NCBI RefSeq assembly: GCF_000003815.2
Contig: NC_049987.1
Coordinates: 24,694,900 to 24,758,899, forward strand
Direction of reading: 5' to 3'
From: Branchiostoma floridae
Taxonomy: Eukaryota > Chordata > Leptocardii > Amphioxiformes > Branchiostomatidae
Length of the DNA stretch: 64,000 nucleotides
The notes under the pieces were generated by a model that did not search any database, had not been told where the DNA came from, and saw nothing but the letters and a program-made list of their open reading frames with translations. A program made the position numbers and the translations under genes. How positions within the stretch are numbered: position 1 is the stretch's first letter; each line of letters starts with the position of its first letter. Shown one piece after another: positions 39,301 through 54,300 of this stretch.

Positions 39301-42300
39301 AGACAGCCAATGAAATTGAAGGCTTCATTGACACTAGTTTACCTTGTAATTGTCACAAATGTTTCTGCTCAGGTATTCACCCTCTGACCATAATGGAAAC
39401 CTAGACCAAATGTTGCCATTCCATTCCCACTACCGTTGAGCCCCCGCCTATCCCAAAGTCATGTAGGAACTGTTGACAAACTTTGACCCTGGGTGGCCGG
39501 GGCAGGCAGCTGGGTTCTCGCCTGGGCAGACGTTTTGCTATGACTGTGGGAGTTGTGTTGAGTTGTGTGTCGAGGTGCCAAGTTGAGAGATAACAGTCCT
39601 TGTAGCAAGGGGAAACCGTCTGGGACATTACGTCAAAGGTTGGTGAAGGAATGCACAAAATGGCTGCAGAAATGGACGGCCGGTTCTAACTGTGAGAATT
39701 TTATGCAAGTTTGTTAAGAATCTAGTACTAGTAGTAGGCACAATCGCGTAACACCAGTGTATGGTACTTTGTGTATTTACGTCGGTAAGTGTGATTTCTA
39801 AATGATAACATGTTATGTTGTACTGTGTAATTGTCTGAGATTTTGTAGGAATTTTTCTGTGATTAGGTTGATAGGTACATTTGTGTTTGGTATATTGGTA
39901 GGGGTCGGGAAAACGTTGGTCAATTTCGATGATGGGCTTCTAAGCAGCTTTCTTGCTGCTGCAGAACTTCCATTTTTGATATCTCGTGTTCTGGACATGA
40001 TGTGTGTATGGCTTTTGTGTGGTAACGTTCGATAGCTCTTGGGGCAGTAGATGTCGTAGGTTTTCATTGATGTTTTCAAACATTTGTTTCAGGAGAAGCA
40101 GCAGGTCCAGCCATTGCAGCAAGTCCAAGTTCAACAGGCCGTTGCCGTGGCGTCAGCCGCCTCCCCTCCACCAGTCCCCGCACGCACCATGAAGTCCGAA
40201 ACCACCACTGTCACCACGGTTACCACCGTCACCACGACGACGAAGATCATCGAGTTGGAGACGGACTTCCACAAGGCCAGCTCTGTCATCGCTCAGTTCG
40301 ACGACACGTTACTGACGGACAGCGGAGACTTGCGTGAGGAAGACTTCACCGATAATGTGGAGGACAGGGTCAAGGTAAGACTTTTGTACTTGAATGTAAG
40401 TTCATCTGTGACGGTAGCCAACATTATGTTACAATTTTAAGAACGATATATCCGTACACAAAACAAAACTTGTGAAATAAAGCTCTTACCAACAAGCTTT
40501 CGATCAGTCCTCTGATCCTTCTCAAGTTGAAATGACCCAAAGCCTAAGTTGGTAAGCGCTTTATTACGGAGATATGGTTCTTAAAATTGTAACATAAGGT
40601 AAGGTTTTAAATCTGTTCCTAGTCTGTAGCACCACAGTTAAACTCCTGTTGCAGGTAGTTGGTAACTGGGAGCTCAACTCATCCTGGGTAGGCATCTTGG
40701 TTGGGACTGCATCCGTCTTTTGGAAGGGACGTAAAATGGGGGTCCCGTGTTCGTCAGAGTGCCTCAAGAACGTGAAAGGGGAAGGGCTGGCAACCCTTCC
40801 CTGGTTAAATAGACTTAGCATCAGAAAGAACATTAGCAAACTTGCTGTCCTACGATCTTGCATTAGTAAATCATTATACCTGAATTCCTGTGGAGATAGA
40901 AAAGTCACTAGTGATATATAACATCAGATGCTGAGCTCTTGGTTCCATATTTGAGGAGAGCCACACCTCGAACATGTCGAAAATTCCACCACACTTCAAT
41001 TCAAGAACCTGAAGCAAAGAGATGGTCTATATGGTACAGATGCAGACACAGGGAAAAGTTTAACCTTTTGTGTGACGTTAACGTCATAAGGACTGCAGTA
41101 AGTTGCCTCCATGTAATAGTAGAAAAGTGTTCCTATCACATGCAGCTGAGATGGGTTTAGATAGCACTATTGTTGGTACTCTTTCTGGGTCAGATAAAAC
41201 TCTGAGTGATCCGCCCCCATTTCAAACACAACAGCAGGAGAATTCCAACCGCCAATCTCTGTCCCAGGGTTAAGGGCTTCTTGACCCCGGGGCATTCTGA
41301 TGCTGCAGGCAGTGTGACCTCGGGTGACCCCTTTTTGTCTGGGAGCCCTGGTTGAAAATGGGCTCTCCGAGAACACCACTTTTCCCATGCCAAGCAGTCG
41401 GCCGACTTGAAACTTTGAAAGCATTGGAATTCTGTTAGAAATCCAAGGATGTATTGCAGATCAAATGATACTTGCCTGATTAAATTGTGCTTATAGCATC
41501 ATGCCCAACATCTAGCTGGCCCTCTAGAATCTTGGCCCATGATTGGTGTTACTATGTAGGAAACTGTTAGACATTTCAGATAGCATCCACTATTTTTTTG
41601 TTCCTTTTATTTGTTCAAACCCGATTTCCATACGTAACTTGAGCCCCTTCATTTAAAACGTTTTGGTATTAAAGAAGAGTGCAAATCTTTCATGCATGCC
41701 AATTCTCTAACAGTTACTGAAGTTTTGTCACCCTTTGCTAGATACATGTATGGTAGCCTTTTGGTTCAGAGATAGTAGTACAAGTGGTCTTTGTTCAGAA
41801 GGGAAAAAAAAAACTACTCTAGTCTACGATTTTTCAATATTTTGTTACAAAGGCCTGAAATCTCCTCAGTAGTAGGTGACAGGGCGAGTGTCAGCGTGTG
41901 TTTTGACACCAAACAAGTGGCCAGTATGGCAGCCATCAGCCCAGAATGCCTAACTATGCACAACACTAACAGTGAGCTTTGGGAAATTGATGACAAACAG
42001 GGCTGACATGTTACAGGATGGAGAGATGCAGACCACACTGTGTTCTCCTGCAGCACTCTGGAAGAAATTAGCCCAGAATGTTTTTGTTGTAAATTTTATC
42101 TCTCTTAGTGCCCTGGGAGTTCTCTAGGGGTGACACCGCCCCAAAATAAAGAAGAAAGAAAAGAAAAAAGAATTATGCAATAAGAAGCAGTGGAAATTAG
42201 ACTAAAGGTTTTCTGTTCGAAGAGAGCTAGCCATTTTTGTAATAATTTGTATCGCTCCCAATACCTGGGAAGTTCTCAAGGGGTGACACTGCAATGGCAG

Positions 42301-45300
42301 GAAAAAAAGTGATAGTAGTGGACATTAAACTATAGGTTCTTTGCTTGAAAAGAGCTGCAACTCATGCATGTAAAAACACTTGAAGAAATTATTGTTGAAG
42401 ATTGTTCATCAGTCACGTAGGATGAAGTCAATAGAATATTTTCACTCAGTGACATTTCTAAAACACTTTAAATTTGAAGTATTTGTGATAAATTGCATCA
42501 TTTTTTGATCACCCCTTCCCTCTGCCTTCAACTTTCAAGTACTATCAACCCAGATGAGGTGTTCAAAACTTCCCTTTTCTTTACAACCATGCATCAAACA
42601 ATGTTTTATCCATTCATTCTTTCATCATGTAAACCTAGATATTCAATGATGGCATCTCTGCCTCTTGTCTTGACAAGGCAGACCAATAGCTCAGATTAAC
42701 CTGTTGAGTGAGGACGTCAGGATAAGCCTTCAGGTGTTGAAAACATTGTTTTCTTTACAACAATGTATCACAAACAATGTTTTATCCATTCATTCATTTA
42801 ATTTCATTTAATTTAAATATAAACTTAATAGATTCAATGGTGGCATCTCTTGCATTTTGCCACAGACCAATAGCTGAGATAAATAACAAACATGTGGAGA
42901 TAGGAAGTTTGGAACAACTCTTCAACAACTTCAAGGTGTTCAACAACTCTTCGTTTTTCTTAAGATCCAATCATTCCTTTACTTTCTTGCTGTAAATTTA
43001 GAGATTCAATTGCTGCCTCTTGTGGTGATGTTGCAGACCAATAGCTAAGATTAATGACAAACGTCTGGTCAGTTGGGAAGTCTGGAAAACCCAGGCAATC
43101 AACAAGCACAACATCCCCCTCCAGGAAGTGTGCTGAGCGCACTGTGCAATTTGTCGGCCTTGTTGACAGATGGTATCAACCAGATACAGGGTCATATGGT
43201 CCTCCTTATTGCCTGAGATATGGGTTATCAGAAACAAGTCCCAGTTCTTTAAGATCCATTCCTCCTTGAGAGTAGAGTTATAAGGATGGCCTCCCCACGG
43301 TCCCCAAGTTTCTCAAATCCATTCGCCTCCTTTAAGATCGTGCACCTGACCAGAGTGTCCGTCCTGGTGAGTCTTTTGGGTTTCCTCCGTCGTTGCCTGT
43401 TTGACTTTTGCAGTTTGTTATTGCTTGTGAGAAGTCCGCCTGTTGGGATTATGGGAAGTGCAGAGTTTGTTTGCATCAAGAGCTGAGAGCCTTCTGGAAG
43501 GTAAAGAAATTGTGCAGGTGTTTCCTCGACTTCCTGTTACAGTAGTTGTTTCCTTTGATTCGACAACAGGAGTCAATGTGGCTCTTGTTTAAAACATTGT
43601 TGTTCACCTTGTAACTTGCTTAATTAGTGCTTAATTAGTGGCACATACAAATTGTAAGTCAGCAAGTTTCCTTGCTTTTTTTGTAGCTGGGTATTTTTAC
43701 TGGGAGGTGTTTTTAACCCCTTTTCCTTAACTAATAAAGTTATCTGTACAGATATAGTTTATATGTTCTGAACGCACCCCCTCAAACCCCTATTTCATGT
43801 CCCTTCCGAAAGGCGGATGCAACACCATTAAAAATGCCCTATCCAGGATTGAACCATGGTTTTCCAGTTACCAAAAAAATAGAAACCAAGAGCTAAACTG
43901 TGAGGCTGCTATTAGTTGAGTTACAGGGACATCTCTTTTTTTAAGACATGATATTTTTACTTTCGTCAACTCACAAAGTTGATAATGTTTAGCCCTTTTC
44001 AAAAACTCCAAGTGTTTGTCCTTTTGCTTTGTTTATATGGCTATGCTGATTGTAGCATCCTTTGAAGCCTGTTAGCTTTCCTTGTGTATAAACAAACAGG
44101 TCCACCAATTCCCACATTACTTAAACTGTGGTGGCAATTTGGGGAACCACTTAGAAGAGAAGTGTGCAAAACTTTACGATATTTTCCTTTCCTGAAATTT
44201 ATTTTCCTCTCATGTGCTCCTTCCAGGCAACCGAGGATGAAATCTCAAGAATACAGGCCGAGATCGACGACATCTTCGAGAAGGGAGACAAAGCCATCAA
44301 GGAGACCGACGACTCGACCAAGAAGGAGCAGATTCGTCTTAAACTGAACGACCTTAAAGGAAGATGGAGCTCGGTGAAGGATGATGCTGAGCTGAAGAAG
44401 AAGACCCTGCGGACGGTGGTGCCACAGTGGTACCAGTTCCGTTCCCAGACCGATGATCTGAACATGTATCTCACGGAGATCGAGATCAGAATACGGGAGG
44501 CCAAGGATGATCCCAGCAAGCTACAGGTGGGTGACTTCTGTTTCATTCCTATTGTTATTGTTATTGGTTGGGCCGACTACTCACTCTTCCCTACCAGGGG
44601 CTGAATTGTGAGGAGGTTACAACAGGCGGGGCTAAATCACAAGGGCCTAGAGTGGCTGCTGCCATTTGGTGCTAACTGAAGTGACCACAATACAACTGTT
44701 GCAGGCATTGCCGCCTTGATATTGAACAAAAACATTTCTTGTATGTAATAATCCTCAGCAGTAAAGCTCAGCAAGCTCTTTCTCAACGACTGTACAAGGA
44801 AAAAAAAAGAAAATTTCAGTTTTTTGTTGTTGTGATCAGCTGATATTTAATAAACATGTGGATCTGCATTGGGTTGGGTATACGAGTGATGCCATTTACA
44901 ATTTTGTAGAAAAAAAAGTGGTGAGCCTTGAACACGAAAGGTCCGAACAGTGCCCGTGTTTCTGACAGCTGGCTGTTAATGGTCTTCCTGCACACCTGCG
45001 ATTGTGTGCAATGTACACACAATCTGTGACTGTGACGTTGTAGGTACACACTTAATGGGGCACCTTTCCACAATATGACCACACGAATGTGGGGGGGGGG
45101 GGGGGCACATAGGCCTTGACTGTGGGGCCTGAGCAATATGCCCTGGCAGATGTTTCCACTCAACAACTGTACAAGGAAAAAAAGAAAATTTTAGGCAGTC
45201 TTTTTTTGCTGTGATCGACTGATATTCAATCATTTGGTTCTGCATTATGTTGGGTATACCATTTACAATTTTGTAAAAAAAAACATGACCACACAAATGG

Positions 45301-48300
45301 CAGCTGTTTACTTCTGCCTGTAACATTCAAGTCTTCTAGCTGTTTAATAGATAATTAACTAGCATATCATCTTCACTTCTTTAAGATAACAAATACTTTG
45401 GCAATGTGGGAATAAATAAACATTAAGTTCGTAGTAAGTCTGCCAAGAACAAGAACTGAATTTCTGACACCTGAACCATGCATAGAGGCTAACAAGAAGA
45501 TAGGGACTTTTCTATACTTCTGGAAGTTGCTGTCTTAATCTCTAAAGAATTCTGAGACATTCTGAAGGAAAAGTCTGGTAAGTTTGGAATCAATTATACC
45601 AGATTAGACTATTTACTGTCTAAACTCTAAGCAGGTAGGTATAAGCAGGGGATATGGGGTATTGAATACCAGTTGAAGGAGGAAACAACAAAGGTTTGTG
45701 GGATCTTACAGGGTGCCATTCTTCTTGAATGACTGAATTTGATACCATCACTTTAGGTTGTGACACAAAATTTAAGTTTAAACTTAATGCTCTTTCTTCA
45801 ACCAACATGTTCTCACTTCAACATCACAAAAATGGNNNNNNNNNNNNNNNNNNNNNNNNNNNNNNNNNNNNNNNNNNNNNNNNNNNNNNNNNNNNNNNNN
45901 NNNNNNNNNNNNNNNNNNNNNNNNNNNNNNNNNNNAAAAGGGGCAGTAGGGGCGCGACAGTTACAAATTAAAGAGGGTTCAAGTCCACTTGTGATATACT
46001 TTTTAAGGAGAACTTTCCATAAGTTCACAAAAAGGCTGTGATGCTTTGGTGGTCTCTGTGCATTGATGCCACCTAGCAGACATGTAAGGAAATGCAGTCC
46101 TTTTTAAAGTCACTGTCTAAAAACATCTTGTGTAGGGATCATACAATTTCAATATTTGCTAACAAGGCAAGGACACAGTTCGTAGTTAGAATCTTTCACT
46201 GCATCAAAATAAGAAACTTTTTTTGTCGTGGTAACTTTTTATGAACTTTACAATCAGGAGACTTAAAAAAATTTATGTCAGTCCAAGCAAGGAGCTTTTA
46301 GCAAAGCTCTTAGCAAAGCTTTTATCAAAGCTCCTTGGTTTGAGATATACAACTCAAAGATGTTCCAACCATAAAATTGTCCTGTAACTTGCTTCCAAAT
46401 GCTGCAATAGATCAGCATACACATGAGGACATGCATGAAATTTTACTACTGTGCCATTCCCCATTGTTATCTTTTTGTGATCTCTGTTGAGTATAATAAT
46501 CCATTAGTGGCCTTGAGGCACAAGTACATGTTGTTGTCATAGCTCTGGTATATCATGCGTTGTCCGCCTATTTGTCATTGTCAAGTTCGTTCCCTGGTGG
46601 TTGTCATGGACCCTGTCTTTACATCCGCAAAGTACACAATGTAATCCATGTAGCAGGACCTTCTCACTGCAAGCAGGGTGACCCCAAGATGGGTGGATTT
46701 TGTGGGTTATATGTTTCATGTCTTGAAGGATTTACAGTAAATATGCATTATGATTGATATGGCTACAAATGTAGGTGGACAAATAATGATACATTGTACC
46801 TGTATGTGCTGGATGTTGTGTTGGTAGGCTGTTAACTGTAGAGAAGAAGTCTTTTCTGTTGTTCGTCTAAAGAAATTTGGAAATAAAAAAAATCGGATTT
46901 TGGACACTTTGAATCCTTTGCTTAGCTCTAGAAGAAAAATTCAAATCTCTTGTGGTTGTCTGATCATATCAGGTTTGAACAAATTTGAAGTGGCATGGTC
47001 CTGGATAATTCCAATCCTCTTCTAAGCTCTAGAAGAAAAATTCAAATCTCTTGTGCTTGTTCTGTTTATATCAGGCTTGTTGTAGATATCAGGAAATTGA
47101 ACGATGTTCTTGCCATTTCAAATCGTTTTGCAAGATTGCACAGTACAATCTTCTAATACGTTATAGAAGCTCATTGTAGGCACAAACATGTAGTTTCCAT
47201 TTGACTGATGCCTCGGGCAATTTATAAGTGGCATGATGAATTTGTCTCGCTGGGTAGTCTTCGCAGCTCGTTCCAGATCTTGCCGTCCCTCCCGCGACAG
47301 GGAACAAAATTGCACCTTCTGATTGATGCTTTTCATTTCTTCTGGCGTCTTCGAGGGACCCTCTGATTTTGTCAGGTCAATTGAAGAAAAAGATCCAATT
47401 CCTCCTACCCCAACTCCTGTGCTGATTGCAAATCTGGAAGGTCGATGAAAAGTAGCTCAAAAACTTTGCTCCCTGTCCCTCCCTCTTAAAAAAAACTCTC
47501 TCCTAAAGAAATCAGCTCGGTTTATCATTGGCTGCAGAGAGTCTATTTTCAGGGGATAGTTCTCTGTACGGCAGTCAATCAATGCTCTGCGTGCAGAAAT
47601 CCATTGTAGTATGTAAAGTTTCCGAATGCAGGGAGTGTACGGAAGAGGCATTGACAGCAGGCGTCCGCTATTGATTGGCATTTAATCCTGTGCGTGGTTG
47701 GATCACACCTACAGGCTATATAGCACCTCGCGTCTGTACCCAAGTGCCGATGCCTTGTACATGTACCTATACATGTTGTACAGGGGAGAAGTGTAAGGCA
47801 TTAGCTGAGTGTATTGTAGTGCACACGGAGATCTGAGGGCAGGTGTTGTGTGAGTTGATGTGCAGGTATGCCGTGCTAGTCTGGATGTGCGCTTGGACGG
47901 CCGTGGTTTACTTGTTCCTGCTGGGACTCCTGCTATGGAAGTTTACGGTCGAGTTGTCGCGTCGCCTTCGCACGGTAACGTCAAACGTCGTTCCTCGTTT
48001 TAGAGAAATGCATGGCTTTTCTGTCGTTGATTCATCTAATTTATTGGCACTGTTTGCAGCTTTTTGTCATCCTTGAATATTAATCTTGTGCGATAGTTTA
48101 CAGTTGAGTTGTCGCGTTGCCTTCGTACGGTAACATCATTCCTCCTTCACTTAGTCAACTGCTAACTTACAGTGCAAATAGTAGGCCTTTTAAGTCAGTA
48201 ATCTGTCTCATTTATTGGCCATTTTTTGCAGCTTTTACAAGGAATCTTGTGCAAAGTCCAGTTGCGTCATCTTTTGAGTTGTAATGTTTAGCGTCATTCT

Positions 48301-51300
48301 TCCTTCTTTTACACTTGCTCATATGTTACAGTTCAAGTAGTACTAGCTCTACTAGACATAAGTTCACCTTTTCAATTATTGTCTCATTCATTGGCCATTA
48401 CTGCTGTCTTTCTGTCTATTACTGGCATTCTCAACTGGCAATGTTTTGTGCCGTAGATAGTCATCAGAGGTGCCTAACCAAAACATCATTTCTTACTCGC
48501 CAAACCGTGGTCAGATTTGTTTCGTGTCGCAATCTATCACGTCAATATTTATTGACGTATTGCCATGTTAGGAAGGAAACGCTGACCTACAAATAATATG
48601 GTTTTGTACTTTGAGTGTTAGAAAATTGTGGTATACATTGTAGATCTTTAATTTCCTTTAACACTACAGATAAAGGTGTGAAATTAGATCCTTAACGAGA
48701 TTAGGGCATGAGTTCTCATGGGACAACATTTGCTTAGGTGTTTTTTACCAAATTAGTATTGGCTGATGTGGACAAGTGGAACGCTTTCCCTTGAAATTAC
48801 CTTTGAATTGTTTTATCGATAAGATTTTTGGACCCAATGTGAGGACTTGTAAAGAAAGGTGTGACATTGGTGATTCTATCTGAACGATCGTTGCTGGTTA
48901 CTTGACCCGTGTTAGAGAAGGATAAAAACCAAATACGAAATCTGTGTTGCTGTTGGACTTTTTGGATCCAATTTTGAAGACATGCAAGGAAATGTTTGAT
49001 ATCAGTGATTCCTTCTGAAAGATCGTTATGTGTTGTTTGACCTCTGCTAGAGAAGGCTAAAGAACAAATTTGAAATCTGTGATTTTGTTGGGACATATTG
49101 GACCCAATTTTACAACATGCAAAGAAATGCTACATATTAGTGTTTCTTTGTAAAGAATCATTACTTACCATTTTGCCTCTGTTGGGGAAGAAAAAAGAAC
49201 AAATTTGCAATGTGTAAAGCTATTAAGGGTAAATGCTGTTATTTTGACATACTGCGTCCAATTTTTAGGGTATGTAAAGAAAGGTGAAATATAGAGGGCT
49301 CTGAGGAATCGTTACCAGTCATTTGACCTCTTTCAGGAAAGAGAAAAAGAACGAATTTGAAATCATTAAGTCTATTAAGTGTACGTGTTGCTGTATGACA
49401 TAGTGGGCTATTCTGCCAACTACTGCAATTTGTTGTCAGTGTGTCTGGATAATGGATGTTCCCCCCATTAGTATCTGACGTCTGATTTGTATTGTTTCCA
49501 CTAAATTGTACACCTCACATGATTAGAAGACGGCGGGGGTCATCGTAGAGCGGGAGACTAAATTGCTCTCGTCTGACACTCGCGGAGAAAGCGGCGTAAT
49601 TAAACTAGCTTTGCCTTCAATCAGAAACGGCGACCGCTTGTGCATGAAATTAGGTCCTGGGGGGGGATCTGTATTAAAGCCACGTTTTGACCTGGTAGTT
49701 GAACTCTAAGATCAGAGGTGAGGGGGCTAAACCCAGTTTTACGGCCCTATCCCCGATTTCACTCACAGCAGGGCTTGAAACTCATTTTTTACCTTTGCTA
49801 AGAAGGTTATGTCGTACAAATGTTGTGCAATAAAGTTATATTAAGTAAAGTAACTGAGGGTGACCTTTGTTTTTGGTAGCATGTGTGTGTCTGGAATCCT
49901 TCCCTTACAATTACATAGAAAAAATCCCAAGATAGACAGCATTTGGGAGGCTCAACGGTATGTTCAAACTCTTGTTTATTGGGTAATAATTTGTGGTTAG
50001 AGTGATAGTGACAAAACAACAGCCAAGAATCAGAAGTTGGTAGCATATCCATTCCCTCCTTGTTGCTGTTAAGAAAAATCCCCAAGATAGACAGGGTTGG
50101 GGAGGCTCAACGGTGTGTTGGAGCTTTCTTTATTGGGTAGTAATTTGTGGTTACAACCCTAGCGAACACCTGATCTACTCACACAGGCTCCACGGTCTTA
50201 CATAAGTTCCACTGGGGGATTACAAGTTTTTTCCTGATTTCCATGCTCAGGGTTTTTCTGCCTCAGCAATCTGACAAATACCTGATCGACTGTGCAGGAT
50301 TCAAAATACTGGTTGCTCTTTGGAAGATGAAAGTCAAGGTCGATTTTGGACCCCCATGTGCCTTTTCGTGTTTTCAAATTTCATGGTTGACTGTTCGCTC
50401 TCAAACTCTTGTCATTAACTGTTCTGCCACCTTCTTTACATGATGTATACCATGGAAAATTTGGGCTTAGATCGGGTCCCTAAAGCATGACAACCTCACA
50501 TCTTGCACTTGTCTGATAAGGAGAGTATATCTCCCTGGTGTGGAAGAGTATGTCTCCCTGGTGTTGAAAAGTCATGTGGTCCTGTAAATCTGTGCAGGAA
50601 GTTCATATTCATTCGGTTTTTTAGTCTTATGCAAGATCCAGGGCTCTATCCAGCACCTATGATTTCTTTATGATATCATGGAACTTACCTGCCTGTGACA
50701 GAAAAAGTTTACTTTAAGACTATTCTACCAACTTTGACTTTCGACAGACAAAAGAAAAAGTTGAATTAAGCTATAAAAATGTCAAAATAAAGACAGAAAA
50801 AACAAGACAGAAATTCAAACATGATAAGTTGATTTTCCGTATGATTTTTCCATTAATCGGTGTAGGCATGATGGAAAAATATTTCTCATAAAGGAGAGTA
50901 TTTAAAGGAGTTTAAAAAAAGTCATGTGGTCCTGTAAATCTGTGCAGAAAGTTCATATTCATTCGGTTTTAGAGTCTTAAACAAGATCCAGGGCTCTATC
51001 CAGCACCCATTATTTTTTGATGATATCACGGAACTTACCTGCCTGAAACAGAAAAAGTTTACTTTAAGATAATTCTACCAACTTTGACTTTCGACAGACA
51101 AAAAAAAAGTTGACTTAAGCTATAAAAATGTCAAAATAAAGACACAAAAAGCAAGACAGAAATTCATACACGATAAGTTGATTTTCCGTATGATTTTTCC
51201 ATTAATCGGTGTAGGCATGATGGAAAAATATTTCTCATAAAGAAGAGTATTTAAAGGAGTGTAAAAAAGTCATGTGGTCCTGTAAATCTGTTCAGAAAGT

Positions 51301-54300
51301 TCATATTCATTCGGTTTTAGAGTCTTATACAAGATCCAGGGTTCTATCCAGCACCTATCATTTCCTATAATATCCCCGAACTTACCTGCATATGACAGAA
51401 AAAGTTTAAGATCATTCTACCAGTCTTTACTTTCAATGAACAAAAAAAGTTGAAAAAAGCATATAAAATGTCAAAGTTTGAGTGTAATGACAGAAATTCG
51501 TACGTGATATTAAATTTTTTGTAGGAATATTCTGTCAATAGGTATTGGTGGGATGATGGAAAAATATTTTTAGCATATGAGGGCACTGACCAGATCAGAA
51601 GTGGTACCTAATGCCCCCCCCCCCCCTCAAAAAAGTAAAAATGATTTAGTACATTGTCGTCACCCCTAACACTTATGGAGTAATACAGCATTAGGAATGT
51701 CGGCAAGCTGTTTCTAAGTGCTCTTCTGTCCACCGTTCCATTCTGACAGATGCTGTTTCAGCAGTTCTGGAAGGTAATGCTGTTTTTTATGTGGGTTTGG
51801 TTGGCTTGCTAGGCACCTGTTCTAGTGATTTACTTTAAGAAATAGCCCTTAGTGAACAAAATGTGAACAAAATGCTCTATTTCATGAATTCTTTGATTGA
51901 ATTGAAGTGATAAAGTTTGATATAGCAGCTGGTATAATTGGAAAAAGTGACATTGATGTTTTAAAGGAAAAAATAATATCATACACCTACGTCGCCTAGT
52001 ATATTGGAATCTTGTATATCTCTTTGAAAAAATTTGTGTGAAATATCTTCCAGGTTTTCTTGAGCTCAACACAAAGTGACAAAGGAAAGGTGAAAGACAA
52101 AATTTGGAAATCTAGTTGTATCAGAATCTTGTATCTCTTTACAACACCTTAATTTGTAAAGTGCATGTTTCTTTTAGTTACCTTAAAACACAAAATAGTA
52201 GACTTAAAAAGTTTAAGACAGTATTGGGAAATCTTCTCCCATTCCTGTTATCTTCTGTGTTGCTAGATTTGGTTTAAACCAACAACACCAAAAGGGATTT
52301 AAAGGTTGACAACAATATTGGAGAATGTTCCCCCTTGCCTTTCTTCTCCTGTGTTTAATGCCTAATCAATCCACTCTGGTCAGATAAACCCAGATGTATA
52401 ACGTTATAATAGTTAGGGGATTACAAGGACTTAAGGCAAGCCCCAAGAGAAGCCTCCACCAGATCGTACTCCCAGATATAAGACTTTCAGCATTTCTCAT
52501 TTTCTTTTTACAACTCTGGAACTGCCTGAAGTGACGACGGCTGGCAGATAGATATCTCTATAAGACATTACAGCATTGTCCGTATTGGCCTCATCTCTTT
52601 CTCTCCCGTTTTACTGCGTTTTGTCCTAATTGTGGAATTTGATCGAAGCCGATCAATTCGTATTGATCCCTCCATGAAGACATATGCTGCCCGGTGAAAT
52701 CCATGATCCCAGGAGAAATCTACCCAAACCCTTGATGAGGGAGGGAACACTCGGGCAGACTTCTTCTGCCAATATTACTGGGGATCAGTGATTAGCAGGG
52801 TAACCATTAGGGTAGTGTAAGGGCTAGGAAAAAAAAAAGTTGTGTTTCCTGTTTCCCCACCTAACAAAAAAAGGTCAAAGTCCTTCCCGTGTCTGATAGC
52901 ACATAGGGCGGCACCTATCTCCGTTTTAGTAACCCTGGGCCACACAACTTTGTGTAATCACTACAATAGGGGGCTAGTCCAATGGTAGTGGTGTATATTC
53001 AACTTCCATACTCTTTCCCAAATGCTAAGCAAGGAAAGCAGCTTGTTGTACCAGTCTTTGGTATGACTTGGCCGGGAATCGAACTCATGACCTACCAAAT
53101 GCAAGGTGAACACTCTACCCACTTGGCCTTTGCACTGGCTTATGTTTCCCGACCTACCCTAGAAAAACTTGCCGATCGTAGACTTTTTTGCTTGAGCAGT
53201 GGAGTCACATATACATGTAGTTCCAAGTAGAAATTTAATTCAGCCTGCTTCCTATTCAAGTAAAAGAAACCTGATTGTCCTATCTAATGAATGATAAATG
53301 TATCCACAGACTTTTATGCACAAAGTTGAAGTTCGACATTGAAATTATATGTGCCCTCATGCAGGTCAGTCTTACAGTGTTAAACTTTATTCACTGAGAG
53401 TTTTGGTCAAAGTCTTTAGAAAAATAGAAGATAATCCCTACCTACTGACCCTAATTTTTTTTAGGACTGAATCAGGAAACACAACATTTTTTTTCCCCAG
53501 CTCCAACCACAGTATTGTAGTCCTGGGTATCAATAGTAGCAGAGGTAGCCTTCAACGCAGACGGGGAGGCCATTAGTCATGGAGCCAGCGCCCGGTAGGC
53601 TTGCCAGGGGGGGTAAAGGTGGTGTGGGAGGGAGATTCGGGGCAGCTCAATATAGCAGGGTTAGTGCTGGTAATGATCGTATCGGGCGCGGGGAATTTGT
53701 GGGCGACCCACATGAAATAAGGGGATGTACCGTCCATATTTCACAATCAAACAAGGAAGAAGAAATCCATCTCTTTTTAATGGTTTTATTTAGTTTCTGG
53801 ACTTAAATTTTACTCCAAGATACTTGTAACAGAGGGTGACTTAATACATGACCTTAAGCGATACGGTGAATATTCAATGAACACAAAATCTAAGTCTAGT
53901 ATAATGCTTAACTTTCTTCCAACACTACACATGTATACGTTGATAAAATTTTCAAAGACCACTGTCGCCTTCTTCAGGACCAATAAAAAAGTCACTTTAT
54001 GTTTTTCCTTAGGACTTTTTCTACTAGCACTTCTGTCAGAAGTAAAGGAAAATAATGTATTTTTGTAAAGCTCATTCAGTGCATTCAGGCCTTCTTTGAT
54101 GGAGATCAAATGTTGTTGGCTGCTTACAAAGCAAAGAAGCACACTTTTTGATAACATTGTTTTGTGAATACTTAGGAGTCCGAACAGAACTGAAAGAAAT
54201 CAAAGATTTCATTGAGTTTTTGTTTCATTGCAAATTTTCAGGCTTCCAATATTCAAAACAAATGTTACAGTTAGTCCACCTTGCAGAAGTTTGTAATTTC

